Part shown: in pieces, positions 1-5,804 of the stretch
Layout of the letters: every line of letters starts with the position of its first letter
How positions within the stretch are numbered: position 1 is the first letter of the stretch
Origin: JBJEQG01 sp051881635
GTDB taxonomy: Bacteria > Bacillota > Clostridia > Oscillospirales > Acutalibacteraceae
NCBI GenBank assembly: GCA_051881635.1
Contig: JBJEQG010000020.1
Span: 1 to 5,989, forward strand
Length of the DNA stretch: 5,989 bases
Reading direction: 5' to 3'
Made by a program: the position numbers and the translations under genes
Notes under the pieces: generated by a model
Told to the model about the DNA's origin: nothing
Seen by the model: the letters and a program-made list of their open reading frames with translations, nothing else
Databases searched by the model: none

Positions 1-7
1 TGGCGTG

Positions 8-13
8 AGGTGA
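8..13 (+). promoter_or_regulatory. Ribosome-binding site of the first M42 gene
   Basis: AGGTGA lies 7 bases before the ATG at 21, a normal Shine-Dalgarno match and spacing. No promoter can be seen because only 20 bases precede the gene, so it may be internal to an operon that begins outside the window. Confidence 0.7.
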
Positions 14-20
14 GAATATC

Positions 21-1097
21 ATGAAAGAAATTTTAAATAAACTTTGTATGGCGTGTGGTGTGTCGGGAAATGAGTATGATGTTTCCGAGATTGCCGCAGA
101 AATGCTGAAAGACTATACGCAAAATGTTATTATTGATAATAACGGTAATGTTTATGCCAACTTCGGAAAAGCTGATGCTCCAAAATCCATTCTTTTAGAT
201 GCACATATTGACCGTATCGGTCTGGTTGTAACCTATATTGATGACAACGGTTTTTTGAAGGGAGGTTCTTGCGGAGGACTTGACATGAGAACACTGCCCG
301 GAAGCAGCGTAACTGTTTACGGCAAAGAACCGATTACGGGTGTTATCTGTACATTGCCGCCCCATTTACAGAAAGATGACAGTCAGGCGATTGACAAAGA
401 CGAAATTTGGATTGATACGGGCTTGCCCTGTGAGGTTGTCAGGGAAAAAATCTGCTTAGGCGATTGTGTTATGCTCAACAGCTTTATGCGTCCTCTACTG
501 AATGACCGTGTAGCCTGCGGTGCGTTGGATAACCGCATAGGCTGTGCCGTACTGATTCGCTGTGCGGAACTTTTGAAAGATAAAGAATTGCCCTGCCGCT
601 TAACAATCCTTTTGAGTGTTCAGGAAGAAACAACCGAGTCGGGTGCAAAAATAGGTATAGACAACTTTTTTTCGGACGAGGCGGTTGTGGTTGATGTCGG
701 CTTTGCACATCAAAACGGTGTACCAAACGAAAAAAGCGGTGCATTGGGCGGCGGTGGAATTATTACCCTTGCTCCCTCACTTTCCAAACCCGTTACGGAC
801 AAGCTGATTGAAATTTCCAAAGAAATGGGTTTGGCGTGTGATTATGAAGTCTGCGGCGGAACAACGGGAACAAATGCCGATGCGATTGCCTCCGCTCGTG
901 GCGGTGTTGCCTGTGGCGTTATATCTATTCCTGAACGCAATATGCATACACAGGTTGAAGTCATTGACCCTAAAGACGCTGAAAATATCGCACAGCTTTT
1001 GGCAAAATTCGTTTTGGGCAACGGCAGTGACATACAAAATTGGAAACTGACGGAATATGTTTTTGAAAAACATACGGGAGGTGCGGAAAATGCTTGA
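21..1097 (+). CDS. M42 family metallopeptidase (aminopeptidase / glutamyl aminopeptidase-like), paralogue 1
   Basis: Predicted cytosolic di-metal aminopeptidase of the M42 (TET/FrvX/YsdC) family, which removes N-terminal residues from short peptides and usually assembles into dodecameric tetrahedra. The 358-residue length is normal for the family. All core residues are visible: metal-binding His62 and Asp64 (AHIDRIG), bridging Asp170 (ALDNRIG), catalytic/metal Glu202-Glu203 (VQEE), Asp225 (VVDVGFA) and His309 (NMHTQVEVID). No signal peptide is present. Several flanking positions depart from the usual family consensus: HIDR instead of HMDE, LDNR instead of DDR, and QEETTESGA instead of QEEVGLRGA. 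This suggests a distinct specificity or a partner subunit. The ATG at 21 has a good ribosome-binding site, and the gene overlaps the next by 8 bases, so the two are probably translationally coupled. Family assignment is firm; substrate is unknown (aminopeptidase versus an endoglucanase-type misannotation, which is common for this family). Confidence 0.93.
   Translation: MKEILNKLCMACGVSGNEYDVSEIAAEMLKDYTQNVIIDNNGNVYANFGKADAPKSILLDAHIDRIGLVVTYIDDNGFLKGGSCGGLDMRTLPGSSVTVYGKEPITGVICTLPPHLQKDDSQAIDKDEIWIDTGLPCEVVREKICLGDCVMLNSFMRPLLNDRVACGALDNRIGCAVLIRCAELLKDKELPCRLTILLSVQEETTESGAKIGIDNFFSDEAVVVDVGFAHQNGVPNEKSGALGGGGIITLAPSLSKPVTDKLIEISKEMGLACDYEVCGGTTGTNADAIASARGGVACGVISIPERNMHTQVEVIDPKDAENIAQLLAKFVLGNGSDIQNWKLTEYVFEKHTGGAENA
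1076..1083 (+). promoter_or_regulatory. Ribosome-binding site that fixes the start of the second M42 gene
   Basis: GGGAGGTG sits 6 bases before the ATG at 1090, inside the end of the first M42 gene. This favours 1090 over the in-frame ATG at 1057, which would add 11 residues not expected in the family and lacks a comparable site. Confidence 0.8.
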
Positions 1098-2127
1098 TTA
1101 CGAACTGCTGAAAAAACTTTGTACGGCAAACGGTATCTCGGGAGATGAGGGAAAAATTCGCTCGATTATTTTTGAAGAAGTTAAACCCTATGCCGACAAA
1201 ATAACAGTTGATGGTATGGGCAACCTTATTGTCTTTAAAAAAGGTGCAAAAAGCCCTGAAAAATCTCTTTTGATTTCCGCACACATGGACGAAGTGGGAT
1301 TTATTGTTACGGATATTACAGACAAAGGTTTTCTTAAATTTGCGGCTGTCGGCGGTATCAACCGCTGTGCCGCCTGTGGAAAACAGGTGACTGTCGGCGA
1401 AAAAAATATTGCGGGCGTTATCGGCATTAAACCCGTACATCTCAGCAAAGCCGACGAACGCAAAAACAATCCGTCACTTGACGAACTTTATATTGACATC
1501 GGTGCGGACAGCAAAGAGGAAGCGGAACAATATGTGCGTTTGGGAGATTCCGTTTGCTTTGACGCTCCATACGAAAACAAAGACGGGCGTATTATTTCCA
1601 AAGCAATTGATGACCGTTTCGGGTGTTTGGTTTTGATTGAGATGATTAAAAGCAACTTACCGTATGATATGACTTTCAGTTTTGTTGTTCAGGAGGAAAT
1701 CGGACTGAGGGGTGCAAAAGCGGCGGCTTATACCGTTAATCCCGACTGTGCGATTGTCGTTGAAGCAACAACAGCGGCAGACTTGCCGTCCTCAGAAGGT
1801 GAAAAGAAAGTTTGCGGTGTCGGAAAAGGTGCGGTCGTTTCATACATGGATAGAGCAACCCTGTATGACCGTCAATTCTACCGTACTGCCATGGACACTG
1901 CCAAGCGTTTGGGTATTCAGGCACAAACCAAAACCATGATTGCAGGAGGCAACGATGCAGGAGCAATTCATTGTTCTCGTGGCGGTGTTCGCACTATTGC
2001 AATATCTGTACCTTGTCGTTATTTGCATGGAATAAACGCTTTGATTTCAACGGCAGACGCTGAAAGTGTTTATGCTCTTGTGCGTGAATTAGCTGCCCTG
2101 ATTGCCGCCGATGATTTATCTTGTTGA
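1090..2127 (+). CDS. M42 family metallopeptidase (aminopeptidase), paralogue 2
   Basis: Second predicted cytosolic di-metal M42 aminopeptidase, 345 residues from the ATG at 1090. The motifs match the canonical family better than the upstream copy: His65 and Asp67 in AHMDEVG, bridging Asp174 in AIDDRFG, catalytic/metal Glu202-Glu203 in VQEEIGLRGA, a Glu225 ligand (VVEATTAAD) and His313 in CRYLHG. Asp or Glu is accepted at the position of Glu225 in this family. The N-terminal stretch LLKKLCTANGISGDE is the usual M42 opening and aligns with LNKLCMACGVSGNE of paralogue 1. The first 8 bases overlap the previous gene, and the last 17 overlap the acetyltransferase gene, so this is the middle of a coupled operon. 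The two M42 products may form mixed TET particles; that is inference. A longer start at 1057 is possible but less likely. Confidence 0.94.
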   Translation: MLDYELLKKLCTANGISGDEGKIRSIIFEEVKPYADKITVDGMGNLIVFKKGAKSPEKSLLISAHMDEVGFIVTDITDKGFLKFAAVGGINRCAACGKQVTVGEKNIAGVIGIKPVHLSKADERKNNPSLDELYIDIGADSKEEAEQYVRLGDSVCFDAPYENKDGRIISKAIDDRFGCLVLIEMIKSNLPYDMTFSFVVQEEIGLRGAKAAAYTVNPDCAIVVEATTAADLPSSEGEKKVCGVGKGAVVSYMDRATLYDRQFYRTAMDTAKRLGIQAQTKTMIAGGNDAGAIHCSRGGVRTIAISVPCRYLHGINALISTADAESVYALVRELAALIAADDLSC

Positions 2128-2875
2128 TGAAAAACGGCTGGAAGATTTGACGGATTTTTGCGAAAATTCACCTTTCGGCTCAAAAATTCTTTCGCTTTGT
2201 CAATGCTACGGATTATCCATGCCGTTTTTGGATTTTTGGCTGCAATATGACGGTCAGGAGCGTGTAATGGCGGCATTGATGAAATTTGAAAATGCCATTA
2301 CGGTTGTCGGCTCGGCTCAAACCGATACGGAAGAAATCGCCGTATTTGTCCGGGCGATTGGTTTTTCTGCACTGAGTACCGATATTCCGATTGAACTTAA
2401 AAACTGCACCAAAAACAAAGCGGTTTTTATGGAATATGGAGGTACAAACCGTCAGCCGCCCGACCGTTTTGAATTTCGGCTTTCCGGCTCTTTATATCAG
2501 GCGTATGATATTATGAAAAGTTGTGAAAATGATACAGATTTTCATGTTCCGCTCTTTGAAGGGTTTTATGCGGATATGTGTTATCGTATGCGACATGGTG
2601 GCGGTGAATGTGCGATTGTTTTTTACAATAAAAAAGAAACGGCTTGTGCTTTGGCAACGGCAGTAACGGACAAATATGTTCTTTTTGGTGTGGTTGCCTG
2701 CCGTCCCGAATATCAACATCTGGGATTGGGAAGTGCGGCAGTACAGGCAATACTATCACATTTTGTGGACAAGTCCGTTTTTGTTTTGCGGGACGAAAAT
2801 AAAAACCAAAATTTTTATCAAAAATTGGGATTTATCGAAAGACAGTCTATTTATATCTATAAATTAAAGGAATGA
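2111..2875 (+). CDS. GNAT family N-acetyltransferase-like protein
   Basis: A 254-residue protein whose C-terminal third looks like a GNAT acetyl-CoA-dependent acyltransferase. Residues 165-197 form alternating strands (ECAIVFYN, ACALATAV, YVLFGVVA). The acetyl-CoA pyrophosphate-binding loop follows at about 199-210 (PEYQHLGLGSAA, fitting Q-x-x-G-x-G), and the closing segment NQNFYQKLGF at 233-241 is the typical NxxFYxKLGF motif. The N-terminal 150 residues do not show a motif I recognise and may be a degenerate second GNAT fold or a substrate domain. The ATG at 2111 overlaps the upstream gene by 17 bases and has no clear Shine-Dalgarno sequence, so translation probably depends on coupling to the M42 gene. 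An in-frame TTG at 2102 is a less likely start. The substrate (a small molecule, amino acid or protein N-terminus) cannot be read from the sequence. The gene ends 9 bases before the PLP enzyme gene. Confidence 0.82.
   Translation: MIYLVDEKRLEDLTDFCENSPFGSKILSLCQCYGLSMPFLDFWLQYDGQERVMAALMKFENAITVVGSAQTDTEEIAVFVRAIGFSALSTDIPIELKNCTKNKAVFMEYGGTNRQPPDRFEFRLSGSLYQAYDIMKSCENDTDFHVPLFEGFYADMCYRMRHGGGECAIVFYNKKETACALATAVTDKYVLFGVVACRPEYQHLGLGSAAVQAILSHFVDKSVFVLRDENKNQNFYQKLGFIERQSIYIYKLKE
2866..2872 (+). promoter_or_regulatory. Probable ribosome-binding site of the methionine gamma-lyase family gene
   Basis: AAAGGAA ends 12 bases before the ATG at 2885, a slightly long spacing. It overlaps the last codons of the acetyltransferase gene, which fits coupled translation. 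Confidence 0.5.
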
Positions 2876-2884
2876 AAAATATAA

Positions 2885-4150
2885 ATGAACAGCTATTTTC
2901 AAATTGACGCCAAAATTCAGGCGGCGGCAGATAAAGCCATGACTTTATGCCGTCCATTTTTAGAGGCAACAGATACTATTACCGAACAAAATCAGCAAAA
3001 AATGCTGAAAGCATTTCAGGACGCTCATGTCAGCGAAAGTCATTTTGTCGCTTCAACAGGCTACGGTTACGGGGACAGAGGGCGTGACGCTTTGGACGCT
3101 GTTTTTGCGGCGGCTTTGGGTGCTGAGGACGCTTTGGTTCGGCATAACTTTGTCAGCGGTACACATACATTGACGGTTGCCCTTTTTGGCATGCTCCGTC
3201 CAAATGATACCATGATTTCCATTACAGGTATCCCTTATGATACTTTACGGGGAGTTATCGGACTTGGCGGTTCATACAGCGGTTCGCTCGCTGAATTTGG
3301 CATTAAATACGAACAGTTGGATTTATTGGCAGACGGTACAATTGATTATGAGGGCATGAAAAAACAAATCCGTCCCGATACAAAAATGGTGTACATACAG
3401 CGTTCCCGTGGTTATGACCTCCGCCCTTCTCTAAGAGTTGAGGAAATTGCCAAAGCCGCAAAATTAGCCCATGAACTTGCACCGAACTGCATTGTTATGG
3501 TTGATAACTGCTATGGTGAATTTGTGCAAACGATAGAGCCTACTGAATGTGGTGCGGATATTATGGCAGGTTCACTGATTAAGAATCCGGGCGGCGGTAT
3601 CGCCCCGACAGGCGGTTATATTGCGGGAAGAAAAGATTTAATCGAACAATGCTCTTATCGTTTGACAACACCGGGGACAGGCAAGGAAATCGGCTGTACG
3701 CTCGGCAACAACCGTGAACTTTTTATGGGTGCATTTAATGCTCCCCATGTTACGGGTGAAGCGGTTAAAACCGCAATCTTTACATCAGCATTATTTACAG
3801 TTTTAGGCTATGAGGTAACGCCGCATTATGACGAACCTCGTGCCGATATTATTCAAACCTTGCTTTTAGGCAGTGAAAAACCGTTGATTTCTTTCTGCAA
3901 GGGCGTTCAAAAGGGTGCTCCTGTGGATTCCTTTGTTGTGCCTGAACCCTGGGATATGCCCGGCTATGATAATCAGGTGATTATGGCAGCTGGTGCTTTT
4001 ACTTTGGGTGCGTCCATTGAACTTTCCGCTGACGCTCCTCTGCGTGAACCGTTTGCCGTTTGGATGCAAGGTGCATTGAATTTCCACAGCGGTAAATTGG
4101 GGGCTATGCTTGCTGCTCAAAGTATGTTGGAGGACGGTACATTGAAATAA
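2885..4150 (+). CDS. Methionine gamma-lyase family protein (YnbB / 'aluminium resistance' family), PLP-dependent
   Basis: A 421-residue PLP-dependent enzyme of the fold-type I Cys/Met metabolism superfamily. It belongs to the distinct branch annotated as methionine gamma-lyase or aluminium resistance protein (Bacillus YnbB-like). Visible landmarks are FVASTGYGYGDRGRD (residues 54-68), SGTHT (91-95) in the cofactor phosphate-binding region, VDNCYGEF (206-213) with Asp207 expected to contact the PLP ring nitrogen, and AGSLIKNPGGG (228-238) in which Lys233 is the expected Schiff-base lysine. GGYIAGR follows at 243-249. Length and motifs are complete, with no frameshift. The family is predicted to cleave a sulfur amino acid at the gamma carbon, but activity has rarely been demonstrated, so the precise reaction is uncertain. 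It is the last gene of the tight M42-M42-GNAT cluster, consistent with use of amino acids freed by the peptidases. Cytosolic; no signal peptide. Confidence 0.92.
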   Translation: MNSYFQIDAKIQAAADKAMTLCRPFLEATDTITEQNQQKMLKAFQDAHVSESHFVASTGYGYGDRGRDALDAVFAAALGAEDALVRHNFVSGTHTLTVALFGMLRPNDTMISITGIPYDTLRGVIGLGGSYSGSLAEFGIKYEQLDLLADGTIDYEGMKKQIRPDTKMVYIQRSRGYDLRPSLRVEEIAKAAKLAHELAPNCIVMVDNCYGEFVQTIEPTECGADIMAGSLIKNPGGGIAPTGGYIAGRKDLIEQCSYRLTTPGTGKEIGCTLGNNRELFMGAFNAPHVTGEAVKTAIFTSALFTVLGYEVTPHYDEPRADIIQTLLLGSEKPLISFCKGVQKGAPVDSFVVPEPWDMPGYDNQVIMAAGAFTLGASIELSADAPLREPFAVWMQGALNFHSGKLGAMLAAQSMLEDGTLK

Positions 4151-4159
4151 ATTTAAGTC

Positions 4160-4223
4160 AAGGGCGGATTGCCGCCAATAAAAACCCTTTGTTGGGGGTC
4201 AAAGGCAACGCCCTTTGTAAAGG
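4160..4223 (+). repeat. Structured intergenic element with competing inverted repeats
   Basis: This spacer part holds several exact short inverted repeats. GGCGG/CCGCC (4163-4167 with 4172-4176) encloses a four-base loop. CCTTTG occurs at 4186-4191 and again at 4212-4217, and CAAAGG at 4200-4205 can pair with either copy. AAGGGCG (4160-4166) can also pair with CGCCCTT (4209-4215), enclosing the rest. No run of T follows any of these stems, so a simple intrinsic terminator is not supported. It may be a dispersed palindromic repeat of the genome, an RNA-level control element for the following gene, or a transcript-stabilising end for the preceding operon. Confidence 0.5.
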
Positions 4224-4227
4224 TTCG

Positions 4228-4257
4228 ATGACAAAACCCCTGATTACACAACTATGA
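4228..4257 (+). other. Possible nine-codon leader ORF before the CPBP protease gene
   Basis: ATG at 4228 opens a nine-residue frame (MTKPLITQL) ending in TGA at 4255-4257. AAAGG at 4219-4223 is a weak and closely placed ribosome-binding site. The stop codon falls inside the ribosome-binding site (TGAGGT, 4255-4260) of the next gene, an arrangement that could couple initiation. Such a short frame can easily arise by chance, and no regulatory codon bias is evident. Confidence 0.2.
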
Positions 4258-4260
4258 GGT
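4255..4260 (+). promoter_or_regulatory. Ribosome-binding site that favours the 4266 start of the CPBP gene
   Basis: TGAGGT lies 5 bases before the ATG at 4266. The upstream in-frame ATG at 4254 overlaps this site and has no good site of its own, so the protein most likely begins MNYYSG. Confidence 0.6.
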
Positions 4261-4265
4261 TAAAC

Positions 4266-5252
4266 ATGAACTATTATTCGGGATTATTTACGGAACACCG
4301 TCGGCAAATGGAAGAACAGGGTTTAAAGCGTACTCTATCCGTTTGTGCCGTTTTGTGTATTGTGTCGGCAATACTAAGTTATGTTTTGTCAATCGCTTAC
4401 TATATATTTTTTAATGACGGTGGAGCTGACCGATACGGAAATTACACACCTGTCTACTGCATACGGTATTTTTTATTTATCGGATTGATTTCCGTTATAA
4501 GTACGGCTCTTCCGTTTGTCTGTGCGTCACACACATTGGGCGGCATGGACAAGCTTTATCCCCTTCGCCGCACCAAACCGCTTTATACACTTAGTATGAT
4601 TTTTATAGGCATTGGAGCGTGTATGGTTTTTCAAAATCTTTCGGGTTTTTGGGACAAGGCTTTGAGGTTTTTCGGATATACAGTCAACCAAACAATTCCA
4701 TATTGCAATAACGGCATTGTGACCATATTATTGTTTTTAATGTTTGCAGTCGTACCCGCTTTGGTGGAGGAATTTGTATATCGTGGAGCAATTCTCCATG
4801 CCCTTAAAGATTACGGAACAGGCATGGCAATTATAATTTCGGCGGTATTATTCGGATTGGGACATTTCAGTTTAAGCACAACACCTTTTGCCTTTCTGAG
4901 CGGACTTGTTTTTGGTTTCATCACAATAAAAAGTCAATCCCTTGTACCAGCTGTATTGATTCATATTACAAATAATACTTACGCTATTATTTATAATGTT
5001 TTCTGTACCAAAAGCACAGCCGAAATCATTTTTATGGTGAATACCGTTATCCCCTATCTGTTTATTCTTTTAGGGCTTATCGCTTTTACCATATTTGTAT
5101 GTAAAGACAGGAATTTTCTGCGGTTTGAGAAAAGTTCAATGATTTTAAGCGATAAAGAAAAAACGCATATTGTACTTTCAAACGGCGGATTGCTTGCTTT
5201 TGTTCTTCTTTTCCTGCTCCTGATGATTATACCGTTATTAAATATCGGATAG
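4266..5252 (+). CDS. CPBP family intramembrane glutamic endopeptidase (CAAX protease/Abi type)
   Basis: A 328-residue polytopic membrane protein with about eight or nine hydrophobic segments (roughly residues 24-49, 67-86, 107-122, 151-169, 187-201, 207-221, 226-246, 255-279 and 308-325). The family motifs are present in order: Glu168-Glu169 with Arg173 (VEEFVYRG, the EExxxR motif), His200 in GLGHFS, and His233 with Asn236 in HITNN. Together these form the glutamate-based intramembrane protease site related to eukaryotic Rce1. Bacterial members act in prenyl-protein-like processing, bacteriocin maturation or self-immunity, and sigma-factor control; which applies here cannot be told, and no bacteriocin gene is nearby. 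A polar segment of about 28 residues (RNFLRFEKSS region) precedes the last hydrophobic helix. The start at 4266 is chosen for its ribosome-binding site; 4254 would add four residues. The stop overlaps the ribosome-binding site of tadA. Confidence 0.9.
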   Translation: MNYYSGLFTEHRRQMEEQGLKRTLSVCAVLCIVSAILSYVLSIAYYIFFNDGGADRYGNYTPVYCIRYFLFIGLISVISTALPFVCASHTLGGMDKLYPLRRTKPLYTLSMIFIGIGACMVFQNLSGFWDKALRFFGYTVNQTIPYCNNGIVTILLFLMFAVVPALVEEFVYRGAILHALKDYGTGMAIIISAVLFGLGHFSLSTTPFAFLSGLVFGFITIKSQSLVPAVLIHITNNTYAIIYNVFCTKSTAEIIFMVNTVIPYLFILLGLIAFTIFVCKDRNFLRFEKSSMILSDKEKTHIVLSNGGLLAFVLLFLLLMIIPLLNIG

Positions 5253-5257
5253 GAGGA
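5251..5257 (+). promoter_or_regulatory. Ribosome-binding site of tadA, fused to the upstream stop codon
   Basis: AGGAGGA begins within the TAG stop (5250-5252) of the CPBP gene and lies 6 bases before the GTG at 5264. The strong match supports GTG as the real start and suggests that ribosomes finishing the protease gene feed tadA. Confidence 0.85.
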
Positions 5258-5263
5258 ATTTTT

Positions 5264-5710
5264 GTGACAGACGAAGATTATATGCGTGAAGCAATACAAC
5301 TTGCAAAACACGCTTATGCTATGGGGGAAGTCCCTGTGGGAGCTGTTGTTGTTTGCGGTGACCGCATTGTCGGAAAAGGATACAACAGACGGGAAACGGA
5401 TAAAAATGCTTTGTGCCATGCCGAGATTATGGCGATTGATGAGGCTTGCCGTACTTTGGGCGGTTGGCGGCTCTGGCAATGCCGTTTATATGTAACCTTA
5501 GAACCTTGTCCAATGTGTGCGGGTGCAATCATAAATGCCCGTATTCCACAGGTTTTTTTCGGAGCATTTGACAGCAAAGCCGGTTCATGTCATTCGGTAA
5601 TTAACCTGTTCAATTTGCCATACAATCATAAGCCTGTTGCAGTGGGCGGTATTTTTGCGGAAGAATGTGCCGCTCTCCTCTCCCAATTTTTCAAGGAGCG
5701 GCGAAAATAA
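5264..5710 (+). CDS. tadA: tRNA(Arg) adenosine(34) deaminase TadA
   Basis: A 148-residue cytidine/deoxycytidylate deaminase-fold enzyme. TadA deaminates adenosine 34 to inosine in the wobble position of tRNA-Arg(ACG), allowing one tRNA to read several arginine codons, and is usually essential. The zinc site is clear: His52 and catalytic Glu54 in CHAEIMAI, and Cys82 and Cys85 in PCPMCAGAI. The opening helix MREAIQLAKHAYAMGEVPVGAVVV, the conserved NAR at 91-93 after the zinc site, the FGAFDSKAGS segment (99-108) and the C-terminal FFKERR tail are typical of TadA rather than of guanine or cytidine deaminases. Length is normal. It starts with GTG, supported by the AGGAGGA site. It lies 11 bases after the CPBP gene and ends just before a strong terminator. 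The dnaX gene that often follows tadA in Firmicutes is absent here. Confidence 0.96.
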   Translation: MTDEDYMREAIQLAKHAYAMGEVPVGAVVVCGDRIVGKGYNRRETDKNALCHAEIMAIDEACRTLGGWRLWQCRLYVTLEPCPMCAGAIINARIPQVFFGAFDSKAGSCHSVINLFNLPYNHKPVAVGGIFAEECAALLSQFFKERRK

Positions 5711-5742
5711 TTCATAATTGATTTGAAACAAATATGCAAAAT

Positions 5743-5778
5743 AAAAGGAAAGTCTGTATTTTTGTAGACTTTCCTTTT
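5743..5778 (+). terminator. Strong intrinsic terminator, probably bidirectional
   Basis: AAAAGGAAAGTCT (5743-5755) pairs exactly with AGACTTTCCTTTT (5766-5778), a 13-bp stem around a ten-base loop. The plus strand ends in TTTTT (5775-5779), giving a U-rich tail. On the minus strand the stem ends in TTTT followed by ATTTT-like bases, so it can also stop the convergent gene whose stop codon is 26 bases away. It marks the end of the plus-strand run after tadA. Confidence 0.88.
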
Positions 5779-5804
5779 TATGTTTCTATATCGTATTATT
5801 TCTT

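Noticed and set aside
1..24. End of a preceding gene with an ATGA overlap at 21-24
   Set aside because: The frame from base 1 does end at TGA 22-24, but with only seven codons visible and stops in the other two frames there is no way to tell a real gene end from chance.
1057..1089. Longer start for the second M42 gene at ATG 1057
   Set aside because: It adds residues not seen in the family opening, overlaps the upstream gene further, and lacks the GGGAGGTG site that precedes 1090.
970..1440. Long open frame of 156 codons on the minus strand
   Set aside because: It lies opposite the junction and bodies of two well-supported M42 genes. Its composition is rich in Phe, Asn and Cys, with no domain pattern, as expected for antisense shadow frames.
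4163..4185. Hairpin GGCGG-ATTG-CCGCC as a terminator of the methionine gamma-lyase operon
   Set aside because: The stem is followed by AATAAAAACCC rather than a T-run, so it does not meet the intrinsic terminator pattern on the plus strand.
5054..5479. Open frame of 141 codons on the minus strand across the CPBP-tadA junction
   Set aside because: It is antisense to the conserved TadA zinc-site region and the end of the CPBP gene, with no ribosome-binding site or recognisable motif. The plus-strand genes explain the conservation.
5711..5804. Small cytoplasmic (SRP) RNA gene after tadA, as in several Firmicutes
   Set aside because: Only 94 bases lie between the two stop codons. They hold the terminator and AT-rich sequence, without the conserved SRP Alu/S-domain motifs.
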